DNA of 64,000 bases from Blastococcus sp. CT_GayMR19. Its GTDB lineage: Bacteria; Actinomycetota; Actinomycetes; Mycobacteriales; Geodermatophilaceae. Shown here one piece after another: positions 43,123 through 52,068 of the stretch. The first letter of the stretch is position 1. The number at the start of each line of letters is the position of its first letter. Under the pieces are notes generated by a model that worked only from the letters and a program-made list of their open reading frames with translations, was not told the DNA's origin and did no database searches. The position numbers and the translations under genes are program-made. The stretch is taken from NCBI RefSeq assembly GCF_004570385.1, contig NZ_SPQL01000008.1:1-64000 (forward strand), read 5' to 3'.

Positions 43123-45428
43123 CCACCACTGCGGGCGGCCCCGGCGAGGTCGAGCTGCTGATCGGCGGCATGACGTGTGCGTCCTGCGCGGCGCGCGTCG
43201 AGAAGAAGCTGAACCGGATGGACGGCGTCACCGCGACGGTCAACTACGCGACCGAGAAGGCGAAGGTCCGCTTCGCCGACGGCGTGACGACCGACGAGCT
43301 GATCGCCACCGTGGAGCAGACCGGGTACACCGCGGCGCTCCCCCAGCCGGTCCGCGACGAGGAGCCGGACCGGGCCGACCCCGTGCGGTCGCTGCGCACC
43401 CGGCTGCTGGTCTCCACCGCCCTGACCGTGCCGGTCGTGGCCATGGCGATGGTCCCCGCGCTGCAGTTCGACTTCTGGCAGTGGCTGTCCCTCACGCTGG
43501 CCGCACCCGTCGTCGTCTGGGGCGGCGCACCGTTCCACCGGGCGGCCTGGACCAACCTGCGGCACGGGGCCGCGACGATGGACACCCTCGTCTCCCTGGG
43601 CACGCTCGCCGCCTTCGGCTGGTCGCTGTACGCGCTGTTCCTGGGCTCCGCCGGAGAGCCGGGCATGGTGCACCCCTTCGAGCTCACCATCGCGCGGACC
43701 GACGGCACCGCGAACATCTACCTCGAGGCCGCCGCCGGGGTGACGACGTTCCTCCTGGCGGGGCGCTACTTCGAGGCCCGCTCCAAGCGGCAGGCCGGTG
43801 CCGCCCTGCGGGCCCTGCTGGAGCTCGGCGCCAAGGACGTCGCGGTGCTGCGCGGCGGGGTCGAGCGGCTGATCCCCGTCGATGAGCTCGCGGTGGGCGA
43901 GGAGTTCGTCGTCCGCCCCGGCGAGAAGATCGCCGCCGACGGCGTGGTCACCGACGGCTCGTCCGCCGTCGACGCCTCGATGCTGACCGGCGAATCGGTG
44001 CCGGTCGAGGTCGGTCCGGGCGACGTCGTCGCGGGGGCCACCGTCAATGCCGGCGGCCGGCTGGTCGTGCGGGCCACCCGCGTCGGCTCGGAGACCCAGC
44101 TCGCCCAGATGGCGCGGCTGGTCGAGGACGCGCAGAACGGCAAGGCCGAGGTGCAGCGCCTGGCCGACCGGATCTCCGGGATCTTCGTGCCGGTGGTGCT
44201 GGCGCTGGCCGTCGCGACCCTCGGCTTCTGGATCGGGACGGGCGCGGGTCTGCCGGCCGCGTTCACCGCGGCGGTCGCCGTCCTGATCATCGCCTGCCCC
44301 TGCGCGCTGGGGCTGGCGACGCCGACCGCGCTCATGGTCGGCACGGGCCGCGGCGCCCAGCTCGGGATCCTGATCAGGGGCCCCGAGGTGCTGGAGAGCA
44401 CGCGGACCGTCGACACCGTCGTCCTCGACAAGACCGGCACCGTCACCACCGGCCGCATGACGCTGCTCGACGTCGTCCCGGCCGCCGGAGAGGACGCCGT
44501 CGAGGTGCTCCGGCTGGCCGGGGCCCTGGAGGCGGCGTCGGAGCACCCGATCGCGCGGGCGGTGGCCCGCGCCGCCGCCGAGCGGACCGGCGCCCTGGCC
44601 GCGGTCTCGGGCTTCGCCAACGTCGAGGGATTGGGCGTGACCGGCGTCGTCGACGGGCGCAGCGTGCTCGCCGGCCGCCGCCGGCTGCTGGCCGAGCGAG
44701 GACTCCGCCTGCCGGCCGAGCTGGAGGCCGCGGCCGCGGCCGCCGAGGCCGCCGGCCGGACGGCGATCGCGGTCGGCTGGGACGGCGCGGCCCGCGGTGT
44801 CCTGGTCGTCGCCGACGCGATCAAGCCGACCTCCGCGGACGCCGTCCGGCAGCTGCGCGGCCTCGGCCTGACCCCGGTGCTGCTGACCGGCGACAACGAG
44901 GCCGTCGCGCGGTCCGTGGCGGCCGAGGTCGGGATCGAGCAGGTCATCGCCGAGGTCCTGCCGCAGCAGAAGGTGGACGTCGTCCGCCGGCTGCAGGCGG
45001 AGGGCCGGACCGTCGCGATGGTCGGCGACGGGGTCAACGACGCCGCCGCACTGGCACAGGCCGACCTCGGTCTCGCGATGGGCACCGGCACGGACGTCGC
45101 CATCGAGGCCAGCGACCTGACGCTCGTGCGCGGTGACCTGCGGGTGGCCGCGGATGCGATCCGGCTGTCCCGCCGGACGCTGGCCACCATCAAGGGGAAC
45201 CTCTTCTGGGCCTTCGCCTACAACGTGGGCGCGATCCCGCTGGCCGCCGCCGGGTTGCTCAACCCGATGATCGCCGGGGCCGCGATGGCGTTCAGCTCGG
45301 TGTTCGTGGTCACGAACAGCCTGCGGCTGCGCGGCTTCGCGCCGCTGGCGGAGAACCGGGACGCCGCCCCGCCGGTACCCGCCGGCCGGCCACGGACGGA
45401 CCGCCCGGCCGAGACCGCCCGCGGCTGA
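43119..45428 (+). CDS. copA: Copper-exporting P1B-type ATPase
   Basis: A 769-residue transporter that exports Cu(I) across the membrane using ATP. One N-terminal HMA domain has GGMTCASC (Cys20, Cys23), followed by eight transmembrane helices, the metal-transport CPC motif at 393-395, phosphorylation site DKTGT with Asp437, an HP motif in [11 protein letters not shown], and the hinge [10 protein letters not shown]. Last gene of the csoR operon. Confidence 0.96.
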   Translation: MTTTAGGPGEVELLIGGMTCASCAARVEKKLNRMDGVTATVNYATEKAKVRFADGVTTDELIATVEQTGYTAALPQPVRDEEPDRADPVRSLRTRLLVSTALTVPVVAMAMVPALQFDFWQWLSLTLAAPVVVWGGAPFHRAAWTNLRHGAATMDTLVSLGTLAAFGWSLYALFLGSAGEPGMVHPFELTIARTDGTANIYLEAAAGVTTFLLAGRYFEARSKRQAGAALRALLELGAKDVAVLRGGVERLIPVDELAVGEEFVVRPGEKIAADGVVTDGSSAVDASMLTGESVPVEVGPGDVVAGATVNAGGRLVVRATRVGSETQLAQMARLVEDAQNGKAEVQRLADRISGIFVPVVLALAVATLGFWIGTGAGLPAAFTAAVAVLIIACPCALGLATPTALMVGTGRGAQLGILIRGPEVLESTRTVDTVVLDKTGTVTTGRMTLLDVVPAAGEDAVEVLRLAGALEAASEHPIARAVARAAAERTGALAAVSGFANVEGLGVTGVVDGRSVLAGRRRLLAERGLRLPAELEAAAAAAEAAGRTAIAVGWDGAARGVLVVADAIKPTSADAVRQLRGLGLTPVLLTGDNEAVARSVAAEVGIEQVIAEVLPQQKVDVVRRLQAEGRTVAMVGDGVNDAAALAQADLGLAMGTGTDVAIEASDLTLVRGDLRVAADAIRLSRRTLATIKGNLFWAFAYNVGAIPLAAAGLLNPMIAGAAMAFSSVFVVTNSLRLRGFAPLAENRDAAPPVPAGRPRTDRPAETARG

Positions 45429-45503
45429 CCCATGTCTCCGCTTCCCCCTGGGAGCAGGGACGTAGGTTGGCGGCCGTCACCCCCGACCTCGCGGAGGACC
45501 TCG

Positions 45504-45875
45504 ATGGCTCGCCCCGGCACGCGTCGCCTGGTCCTCACCCGACTGCTCGCGGCGCTGGGCCTGACCTGGGGAGTCGCGCTCCTCGCCCGTCCGCGCACGC
45601 TGGTCGACGCGCTGTGCCCCGAGTACCCGCGGTCGCGCGTGTGGGTCGTCCGCGTGCTGGGGGCGCGACTACTGGTCCAGCACGCCGGCGTGCTGGTCGC
45701 GCCCGGGGCCCGGCTGGTCGGTGCCGCGTCAGCGGTCGACCTGCTGCACGCGGCGAGCATGGTGCCGCTGCTCCGACTGCCCCGCTACCGCCGGGCCGCC
45801 CTGGTCAGCGGCGGGGTCGCGGCCGTGTCCGCCGCGGTGTTCCCGGCCGTCGTCCCGAGGCCCGGCGGGAAGTAG
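45504..45875 (+). CDS. Small membrane protein of unknown function
   Basis: A 123-residue protein with two or three hydrophobic segments (LLAALGLTWGVALLARP, AALVSGGVAAVSAAVFPAVV). Not recognised. ATG 45504 follows GCGGAGGA at good spacing; an in-frame ATG at 45432 has none. It lies 75 bases after copA and may be a separate unit. Confidence 0.7.
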   Translation: MARPGTRRLVLTRLLAALGLTWGVALLARPRTLVDALCPEYPRSRVWVVRVLGARLLVQHAGVLVAPGARLVGAASAVDLLHAASMVPLLRLPRYRRAALVSGGVAAVSAAVFPAVVPRPGGK

Positions 45876-45934
45876 CGCGGTCCGGCCGCACGAGGGAACC
45901 CGAAGCGTCGTACCGCTGCGGCAGGGTGTCCGGC

Positions 45935-46495
45935 ATGGACGTTTCCTTCACCGCTCATGTCTTCCTCGGCATGAGCGTCGACGGCTTCATCGCCCGGCTC
46001 GACGGCGACATCGCCTGGCTCACCGGCGGCGCGGACGAGAACGCCGGCCCCGACGACGGCGAGGGCGGGGACTTCGGCTTCAGCGAGTTCGTCAGCGGCA
46101 TCGACGCGCTGGTCATGGGCCGCGCCACCTACGACGTCATCGCACCGTTCGACGAGTGGCCGTACCAGGGCAGGCCGGTGCACGTGCTCAGCACGACGCT
46201 GGAGGTCGGTGCCGATCCCCGCATCACCGTGCACCGCTCCTTCGACGAGGCGGTGGCGGCAGGAACCGCGGCCGGCTACCGGCGGGTGTACGTCGACGGC
46301 GGGCGCACCGTGCACCAGTTCCTGCGGGCGGGTCTGGTCGTGGACCTGACGCTCTCCCGGGTGCCGGTGCTGATCGGCACGGGACACACGCCGTTCGGCG
46401 AGCTGACGGCCGACATCCCGCTCGAGCACGTCCGCACGCAGACCTATCCCGGCGGCATGGTGCAGTCCACCTACCGGGTGCGCCGGAACGCCTGA
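45935..46495 (+). CDS. Dihydrofolate reductase family protein (RibD_C-like)
   Basis: A 186-residue protein of the RibD C-terminal/DHFR-like group. FLGMSVDGFIARLDGDIAWL, ALVMGRATYDVIAPF and YVDGGRTVHQFLRAGLVVDL are the usual family blocks for NADPH binding and substrate. It is not folate DHFR; the true reaction is unknown. ATG 45935 lacks a ribosome site and has CAGGGT seven bases upstream. Confidence 0.9.
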   Translation: MDVSFTAHVFLGMSVDGFIARLDGDIAWLTGGADENAGPDDGEGGDFGFSEFVSGIDALVMGRATYDVIAPFDEWPYQGRPVHVLSTTLEVGADPRITVHRSFDEAVAAGTAAGYRRVYVDGGRTVHQFLRAGLVVDLTLSRVPVLIGTGHTPFGELTADIPLEHVRTQTYPGGMVQSTYRVRRNA

Positions 46496-46513
46496 CCCGG
46501 ACCTTCGTCAGGC
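46490..46513. terminator. Short convergent hairpin containing both stop codons
   Basis: GCCTGAC (46490-46496) pairs perfectly with GTCAGGC (46507-46513). The TGA stops of the two converging genes lie within the arms. Without a T run its activity is uncertain. Confidence 0.4.
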
Positions 46514-46825
46514 CGCGGTCGCGTGCGGCCGGGCACGCACGATCTCGAACCCGGGGAGCAGGGGCAGCTGGGCGTCGACCACGAGCGGGAGCGCGATGGG
46601 CGAGCCGAGCAGGCGTCGCTCCTCGACGAGCGCCCGCTCGACCGGGTCGAGCTCGGCGAGGATGCGGTGGTAGACCTCGGGGCGCACCCGGATCTCGCGC
46701 GGCTCTGCGGCAGCGGAGCTCCAAGCGGTCGCGAGGATGTCTCCCACGGGATCGGGTCGACGCCAGTGCCGGTGCTGTGCGGCCCGGTCCGGCGACGCTT
46801 CTCGGCGGGCGAGTACCTCGTCCAT
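46508..46825 (-). CDS. Hypothetical protein
   Basis: A 105-residue protein of unknown family, soluble, Arg-rich, with the segment EIRVRPEVYHRILAELDPVERALVEERRLLG and a hydrophobic VVDAQLPLLPGFEIV end. Start ATG 46825 has CAGGAGGGCCGTC upstream. Codon use is typical of the window. Nothing else can be said. Confidence 0.65.
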   Translation of the reverse strand: MDEVLARREASPDRAAQHRHWRRPDPVGDILATAWSSAAAEPREIRVRPEVYHRILAELDPVERALVEERRLLGSPIALPLVVDAQLPLLPGFEIVRARPHATAA

Positions 46826-46888
46826 GACGGCCCTCCTGTGCAGACCTCCCCGCGCACCGATCAACACGGGCAACACCTCGGGAATGCC

Positions 46889-47542
46889 CTATCCCTCAGG
46901 AGGGAGAGTCCCACCCGGTAGAGACATTTCGACGGGAATCTCCGGCCCCAACCGGGCGCCCTGCAGCAGCTCCAGATCGTCGCCGGACCAGAAGCTGCCC
47001 GGGTCGTAGGCGTTGAGCGGCCGATCCCCGGGGAGCAGCCCCATGGCGGTGTAGGTGGCCGCCACCAGCTCCGCACAGAAAACCGTCTCCGCGGAGGTGC
47101 TGCGCCGGAGGCGGCCGTTGACCCAGCCGCGGACCAGCCCGCGCGTGGTCGGGAACGGCCGGCCGTCGAGCCGGGCGATGGTGCGCAGGACGGCGTCCTC
47201 CATCTCCGGGGTCACGCCGCCGTCCTCCGCCGGCCCGACGAGCTGCCGGAGCCACGCCCGCTGGCCGTAGCGGCGTCGCCAGGTCGTGACGGCGTCGTTC
47301 AGGTCGTGCAGCTGGACGCCGCGCTGGTGCTGACCCGTCCAGGCGTCGGGCAGCGAGCGGCCGAGCTCGGCGTGCCAGAGCAGTGGCGGCATGTCCTCGA
47401 GGACGACGGCCATGCCGACGTGGTTGACCGGCGCGTTGGTCAGCGCCCGGATCGCGCGATCGGCGATCGAGGCGCCGCGGAAGACCCACACGTCGCCGGT
47501 GCGGGTGAGTTCGACGGCCTCGTCCAGTGCCAGCTCTGCCAC
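46889..47542 (-). CDS. Permuted papain-fold (YiiX/NlpC-P60-like) protein
   Basis: A 217-residue protein resembling circularly permuted papain-fold enzymes. The order is conserved: GDVWVFRGASIADRAIRALTNAPVNHVGMAV with the catalytic histidine, later AETVFCAELVAATY with the cysteine. Such enzymes act on lipids, amides or peptides; the substrate is unknown. No signal peptide. Start GTG 47542 appears leaderless and shares a promoter with the divergent gene at 47562. It lies downstream of no other gene. Confidence 0.8.
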   Translation of the reverse strand: MAELALDEAVELTRTGDVWVFRGASIADRAIRALTNAPVNHVGMAVVLEDMPPLLWHAELGRSLPDAWTGQHQRGVQLHDLNDAVTTWRRRYGQRAWLRQLVGPAEDGGVTPEMEDAVLRTIARLDGRPFPTTRGLVRGWVNGRLRRSTSAETVFCAELVAATYTAMGLLPGDRPLNAYDPGSFWSGDDLELLQGARLGPEIPVEMSLPGGTLPPEG

Positions 47543-47548
47543 GGGCGA

Positions 47549-47555
47549 TAGGTTA
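47549..47555. promoter_or_regulatory. Symmetric -10 element shared by two divergent leaderless genes
   Basis: TAGGTTA gives TAGGTT on the plus strand (47549-47554) and TAACCT on the minus strand (47555-47550). Seven bases separate each hexamer from its GTG (47562 plus, 47542 minus). Confidence 0.6.
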
Positions 47556-47561
47556 CGGAGC

Positions 47562-47789
47562 GTGCGCCCCTGGAAGCTGCTCGGACTGGCCGGCCTCGCC
47601 GGCGTCGCCGCCACCGGTGCCGTCCTGGCCCGCAACGAGCGCCAGCGCCGCGCCTACACGCCCGACGACGTGCGCACCCGGCTGCACGAGCGCCACGCCG
47701 GGCTGACCGAGGCCCCCGAGCCGGCGGCACCCCCCGAACCGAAGCCCGGCCGCCTGCACCGCGTCACCCGCCTGCTCCGCCGCCGCTGA
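47562..47789 (+). CDS. Small membrane-anchored protein
   Basis: A 75-residue protein: one helix (about 5-23, LLGLAGLAGVAATGAVLA), a basic RNERQRR stretch, a short helix (DDVRTRLHERH), then a Pro/Ala/Glu linker and Arg-rich end. Unknown family. GTG 47562 is leaderless-looking. It is encoded 19 bases from the divergent papain-like gene, which suggests linked function. Confidence 0.7.
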   Translation: MRPWKLLGLAGLAGVAATGAVLARNERQRRAYTPDDVRTRLHERHAGLTEAPEPAAPPEPKPGRLHRVTRLLRRR

Positions 47790-47966
47790 CGTCTGCGAAC
47801 CACCCTCCGCAACCGCCACCCCGGGCCGTACCGGATCGGGTGCCGGCCGTACCCCGCGCGCGTCAGACTGCTCGCGCCCGCCGGCACCGCCGGTCGCGCC
47901 CCTGGGTCATCCGGCCGGGCCGACGCGGTCCACATCCCGCTGGGGAACGACTGCGAGGAGGCAGCC

Positions 47967-48359
47967 ATGTCCGACCACCCGAACGCCCGGCGTCTCCGCG
48001 AGGGCTACGTGGCCTTCGCGAAGGGTGATTTCGCCGCTCTGGACGACCTGTTCGACGAGAACATCCGCTGGAATCAGCCCGGGCGCAGCCAGCTGGCCGG
48101 CACCTACGAGGGCCGCACCGCCGTCTACGAGATGTTCGGCCGGCTCATGCAGGTCACGGAGGGCAGCTTCGCCACCGAGCCGATGACCGTGCTCGCGGAC
48201 GAGGAGACCGGGGTCGCCGTCTGCCGGACGACCGGACACCGCGGGAACGTCCGGGCGGACATCACCGACGTGCACGTCTTCCGCTTCCGGGACGGCCGGG
48301 TCACCGAGTTCACCGCCGCGTCCGCCGACCAGTACGCCCTCGACGAGCTGATCGGCTGA
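47967..48359 (+). CDS. SnoaL-like/NTF2-fold protein
   Basis: A 130-residue protein with a cone-shaped NTF2-like fold. GYVAFAKGDFAALDDLFDENIRWNQPGRS at the start and HVFRFRDGRVTEFTAASADQYALDE at the end are characteristic of the SnoaL-like family, which includes small-molecule isomerases and cyclases and many proteins without known function. ATG 47967 has CGAGGAGGCAGCC upstream. Confidence 0.86.
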   Translation: MSDHPNARRLREGYVAFAKGDFAALDDLFDENIRWNQPGRSQLAGTYEGRTAVYEMFGRLMQVTEGSFATEPMTVLADEETGVAVCRTTGHRGNVRADITDVHVFRFRDGRVTEFTAASADQYALDELIG

Positions 48360-48365
48360 CGAGGC

Positions 48366-48412
48366 GACGACGCGGCGCGTCGACCGGGATCCCGATCGCG
48401 CGCCGCGTCGTC
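48366..48412. terminator. Bidirectional terminator, SnoaL / RraA
   Basis: A perfect 14-base stem (GACGACGCGGCGCG / CGCGCCGCGTCGTC) with a 19-base loop holding an inner CGGGATCCCG palindrome. It lies exactly between two converging stop codons. Confidence 0.7.
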
Positions 48413-48417
48413 ACCGA

Positions 48418-48906
48418 TCAGCCGGCTGCCGGCGCCTCCGGCAGCACGATCACGCCGTCGGCATCCGCGCAGAGCCACTCCCCCTCGCGGAACACCACGC
48501 CCGCGAAGACGACCGTCCGACCCACCTGACCCGAGTGCAGCCCGCGCTCGCTCCTCCGCGGGAACGCCCCCAGCGCCCGGACACCGAGCGCCTGCTCGGC
48601 CAGTTCGTCGGCGTCCCGGATGTAGCCGTAGACCACGATCCCTGCCCAGCCGTTCGCCGCGGCGGAGACGGCCAGGTTGCCGCCCACGAGCCCACAGCGC
48701 TGCGAGCCCCCGCCGTCCACGACGAGGACCCGGCCCTCGCCCGGACTCTCGACCGCCTGCTTGATCAGGGTGTTGTCCTCGAACACCTTGAGAGTGGTGA
48801 GCGGCCCACTGAACCGGACCCTGCCGCCGAAGATCTGGAACACCGGCTCGCAGACCTGGACCTCCGGGTGGGCGTCGCACAGATCGGTGGTCGCGGGACT
48901 GGTCAC
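48418..48906 (-). CDS. RraA-like family protein (HMG/CHA aldolase or RNase E inhibitor-like)
   Basis: A 162-residue RraA-fold protein. Blocks VLVVDGGGSQRCGLVGGNLAVSAAANGWAGIVVYGYIRDADEL and FPRRSERG are those of RraA. In bacteria lacking RNase E inhibition this fold usually belongs to 4-hydroxy-4-methyl-2-oxoglutarate/4-carboxy-4-hydroxy-2-oxoadipate aldolases with oxaloacetate decarboxylase side activity; the Arg/Asp metal-site residues (RDAD) are present. With acid-metabolism genes nearby the enzyme role is more likely. GTG 48906 is divergent from a GntR gene over a palindrome. Confidence 0.85.
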   Translation of the reverse strand: MTSPATTDLCDAHPEVQVCEPVFQIFGGRVRFSGPLTTLKVFEDNTLIKQAVESPGEGRVLVVDGGGSQRCGLVGGNLAVSAAANGWAGIVVYGYIRDADELAEQALGVRALGAFPRRSERGLHSGQVGRTVVFAGVVFREGEWLCADADGVIVLPEAPAAG

Positions 48907-48937
48907 GGAGTGGCTCGCTCTCGTCGACGGGCGGACG

Positions 48938-48952
48938 GTTATAACCTATAAC
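48938..48952. promoter_or_regulatory. GntR operator candidate
   Basis: GTTATA-ACC-TATAAC, a perfect 6-base-arm palindrome in an AT-rich island between the divergent rraA-like and GntR genes. Its placement and size suit a dimeric GntR-type repressor controlling both directions. Confidence 0.6.
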
Positions 48953-48980
48953 GTAGCCACCGATTGGCGGAAGGAACACC

Positions 48981-49673
48981 GTGCTCGATGCCCCGAACTC
49001 CGGCGACCCCGGCTTCGCGACGAAGAGCGACCTCGCCTACACGCGGCTCCGGGGGCTGATCCTGTCCGGCGACCTGGCGCCGGGTGCGGTCCTGCCCCAG
49101 GGAGCGCTCGCCTCCCGGATCGGGATCAGCACCACTCCCCTGCGAGAGGCCCTGCGCCGGCTGAAGCAGGAGGGCCTCGTCGACCTCGACGCCCACCGGG
49201 ACGCCAGGGTGCGGCCGCTGGACGCCGCCGAGGCGCGCGACCTGCTGGAGCTGCGATCGAGCCTCGACCCGCTCGCCGCATCCCTCGCAGCGCAGCGCCG
49301 GACCGACGCCGATGTCGCCGACGTCCGGGCCGCCCTCGAGGGGCTAGACGCCCTACCGACTCGTCCTTCCGCGGCGCAGCTGGAGAGCCACCACCGGTTT
49401 CACGCGGCCATCCACCTCGCGTCGCACAACGCACTGCTGGTCGAGATCCTCGACGGGCTCTGGGTGAAGACCGACCGCTACCGCCGGCACGGCCTCGAGG
49501 CCGGCCGGAGCGACGAGGAGCGTGCGGCCCGGGTCACCGAGCACCGGCAGCTGTTCGAGGCGGTGCGGGACGGCGACGCGGACACCGCAGCAGAGCTGAT
49601 GCGCCGCCACGTGGAGACCAGCCTCGGCGCACGGTCGGCCGACCGGCTGGCCGACCCGGAACGACCCCGGTGA
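48981..49673 (+). CDS. GntR family regulator with FCD domain
   Basis: A 230-residue repressor: winged helix (about 13-78, with IGISTTPLREALRRLKQEGLVDL) and a helical FCD ligand-binding domain (ARDLLELRSSLDPLAASLAA ... ESHHRFHAAIHLASHN). FCD regulators sense small organic acids using a metal held by His and Asp residues. GTG 48981 has GGAAGGA upstream. The MFS gene starts in its stop codon (GTGA), so the transporter is probably its target. Confidence 0.92.
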   Translation: MLDAPNSGDPGFATKSDLAYTRLRGLILSGDLAPGAVLPQGALASRIGISTTPLREALRRLKQEGLVDLDAHRDARVRPLDAAEARDLLELRSSLDPLAASLAAQRRTDADVADVRAALEGLDALPTRPSAAQLESHHRFHAAIHLASHNALLVEILDGLWVKTDRYRRHGLEAGRSDEERAARVTEHRQLFEAVRDGDADTAAELMRRHVETSLGARSADRLADPERPR

Positions 49674-50866
49674 GCGGCCCGGGGGAAGCCACCGGCAGGC
49701 CGGGGCGCAAGCTGCTCGGCCTCCTGCTGCTCCACTCGACGATCACCCAGGTCGTGACGTTCGTCCTGCGCCCCACGTCGGCGTACCGGGCGCTCGAGCT
49801 GGACGTGCCAGCCGCCTGGCTGGGGGTGCTCACCGCCTCGTTCGCCGTCGTTCCCCTCGTGCTGGCCGTGCCCTCGGGGCAGGCCACCGACCGCTTCGGC
49901 GAGCGACGCGTGATGCTCGTCGGCGCCGTGCTCATGGCCGCCTCGGGCGCGGTCTTCTGGACCGAACGCGGTGGCGCGGCCGGGCTGGTCCTGGGCAGCG
50001 TGGTCCTCGGCACCGGCCACCTGCTGTCGGTCGTCGGCCAGCAGGCCGCCGTCGCGAACACCGCGGGCCCCGGCCGGTTCGACACCGCCTTCGGCTACTA
50101 CACGTTCGCCGCGTCCCTGGGCCAGGCAGCGGGACCGGCCCTCATCACGCTGCTCGGCGGGGACGGGGCGCTCCCCGACACCACACCGATCTTCGCGACC
50201 GCCACCGTTCTCGGCGTCGTCCTCCTGGTCTGTACCGCGTTCCTGCGGATGCCGGCCCGTGCCCGCCCGGGCGGCGACGCCGCGAGTGGCGGCATGGGCA
50301 CGCTGCTGCGCCTACCCGGACTCGTCCGGGCACTCCTGATCAGCTGCGTCGTCCTGTCCGCGGTCGACATCACCCTCGTGTACCTGCCCGCCCTCGGCGC
50401 CGACCGGGGCCTGGCCGCGGGCGTCGTCGGGCTGCTGCTGACGTTGCGCGCCGTCGCCTCGATGACCTCGCGGTTCTTCCTCGGCCGCCTCGTCCAGTGG
50501 GTCGGACGACGCCGGCTGATGATCGTCAGCGTCGCCCTGTCAGCCGTCTCCATGGCCGTCGTCGCCGTGCCGCTGCCGCCGGTGGCCGTGGCGGTCGTGG
50601 TCGTGCTGCTCGGTCTCGGCCTGGGGGTCGGGCAGCCGCTGACCATGTCCTGGCTCGCCGAGGTGGCCCCACCCGGCCTCCGTGGCCGGGCGATGTCCCT
50701 GCGGCTCACGGGTAACCGGCTCGGCCAGGTGCTCATCCCCAGCGCGGTCGGCCTGGTCGCCGCCGGGGTCGGCGCCGCCGGGGTGCTGGCCGCGACCGCC
50801 GCCGCGCTCGCGGTCGTCGGGGTCGCGGCTCGGCGGCTCGCCGTGGACGGCGGCACGACCACCTAG
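49670..50866 (+). CDS. Major facilitator superfamily transporter
   Basis: A 398-residue membrane protein with twelve predicted helices, the MFS loop GQATDRFGERRVMLVG between helices 2 and 3 and FLGRLVQWVGRRRLMIVS in the second half. Direction and substrate unknown; co-translation with an FCD regulator suggests a carboxylic acid or aromatic compound. It overlaps the regulator by 4 bases. Confidence 0.9.
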   Translation: MSGPGEATGRPGRKLLGLLLLHSTITQVVTFVLRPTSAYRALELDVPAAWLGVLTASFAVVPLVLAVPSGQATDRFGERRVMLVGAVLMAASGAVFWTERGGAAGLVLGSVVLGTGHLLSVVGQQAAVANTAGPGRFDTAFGYYTFAASLGQAAGPALITLLGGDGALPDTTPIFATATVLGVVLLVCTAFLRMPARARPGGDAASGGMGTLLRLPGLVRALLISCVVLSAVDITLVYLPALGADRGLAAGVVGLLLTLRAVASMTSRFFLGRLVQWVGRRRLMIVSVALSAVSMAVVAVPLPPVAVAVVVVLLGLGLGVGQPLTMSWLAEVAPPGLRGRAMSLRLTGNRLGQVLIPSAVGLVAAGVGAAGVLAATAAALAVVGVAARRLAVDGGTTT

Positions 50867-50984
50867 GCCGCGGACAGCCTTACCCAGCGACCGAACAGTG
50901 GGCGCTGATCAGCAGTCTCTCGCCAGAAACCTGCTCATCCGCGCACAACGTTCCCGCGGCACGCCGTCCCTGGAGCCGCCGGCT

Positions 50985-52061
50985 CTAGTTCGCGGCGATG
51001 TGCTCCACCACGGCTCCGGTGAACTCGTCGGTGGAGGCGGTGCCGCCCAGGTCGCGGGTGGCCACTCCCCCGCGCACCGCCGCGCGGACGCCGGCCTCCA
51101 CGCGCCCGGCGGCGTCGGCTGCCCGCTCGTCGCGGTATCGCGTGCTCAGCCAGTCGAGCAGCATGCCGGACGAGAGGATCATCGCGATCGGGTTGGCCAG
51201 GCCCTTGCCCGCGATGTCCGGGGCGGACCCGTGCGAGGCCTGCGCCATGCACCGGTCGTCCGAGGCGTTGATCGACGGGGCGATGCCCAGCGAGCCGGCC
51301 AGCTCGCCGGCCATGTCGGACAGGATGTCGCCGAACATGTTCTCTGCGACCACGACGTCGAAGTCGGCGGCCCGGCGCAGCAGGTGCACCGTCATCGCGT
51401 CGATGTGGAAGTCGTCGACCTCGACGTCCGGGAAGGCCTCGGCCACCTCCAGGCAGACCCGCTTGAACAGACCGGAGCTCAGCTGCAGGACGTTGGCCTT
51501 GTGCACGATCGTCACCTTGTTGCGCCGGCGGCGGGCCAGCTCGAACGCCGTCCGGGCGATCCGCTCGACGGCCGGCCGGGTGAAGACCCCCAGACAGATC
51601 GCCACGTCCGCCGTCGGCATGAACTCCCCCGTGCCGGCGTAGGTGTTGCGGTCGGCGTAGAAGCCCTCGGTGTTCTCGCGGACGATCACCAGGTCGGTGT
51701 CGGGGGCGATCGCCTGCCCGCCCTCGAAGCCACGGGCAGGCCGGATGTTCGCGTACAGGTCGAAGTGCTTCCGGATGGCGCCGCTCGGGTTCAGTTGCGA
51801 CCGGTGCGGCTCGGGGTACGCCGCGCTGTCGTGCGGCCCGAGCAGCCAGCCGTCGGTTCCGGTCAGCGCCTCCAGGGTGGCGGCCGGGATGGCGCTGCCG
51901 TGCTCGTCGATGGCGGAGGCGCCGAGCGGCAGCTCCTGCCAGTCGACCGGGTCGGCGCCGGCGGCCCCGAGGGCGGCGTCGACCACCCGCACGGATGCGG
52001 GCACGATCTCGGGGCCGATGCCGTCCCCGAGCATCACGCCCAGGCGGTACGTGTGCGACAT
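50985..52061 (-). CDS. Isocitrate/isopropylmalate dehydrogenase family protein (tartrate/D-malate dehydrogenase-like)
   Basis: A 358-residue beta-decarboxylating dehydrogenase. It has GDGIGPEIV at the N-terminus, the substrate arginines in GAIRKHFDLYANIRPARG, VIVRENTEGFY, the catalytic Lys in TIVHKANVLQL, and the metal/aspartate region VENMFGDILSDMAGELAGSLGIAPS and HGSAPDIAGKGLANP. Members oxidise and decarboxylate 2-R-malates, tartrate or isocitrate using NAD. It is not in a leucine gene cluster, so isopropylmalate is unlikely. First downstream gene is the aldehyde dehydrogenase, 7 bases upstream on this strand. Confidence 0.9.
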   Translation of the reverse strand: MSHTYRLGVMLGDGIGPEIVPASVRVVDAALGAAGADPVDWQELPLGASAIDEHGSAIPAATLEALTGTDGWLLGPHDSAAYPEPHRSQLNPSGAIRKHFDLYANIRPARGFEGGQAIAPDTDLVIVRENTEGFYADRNTYAGTGEFMPTADVAICLGVFTRPAVERIARTAFELARRRRNKVTIVHKANVLQLSSGLFKRVCLEVAEAFPDVEVDDFHIDAMTVHLLRRAADFDVVVAENMFGDILSDMAGELAGSLGIAPSINASDDRCMAQASHGSAPDIAGKGLANPIAMILSSGMLLDWLSTRYRDERAADAAGRVEAGVRAAVRGGVATRDLGGTASTDEFTGAVVEHIAAN

Positions 52062-52068
52062 GACTCTC

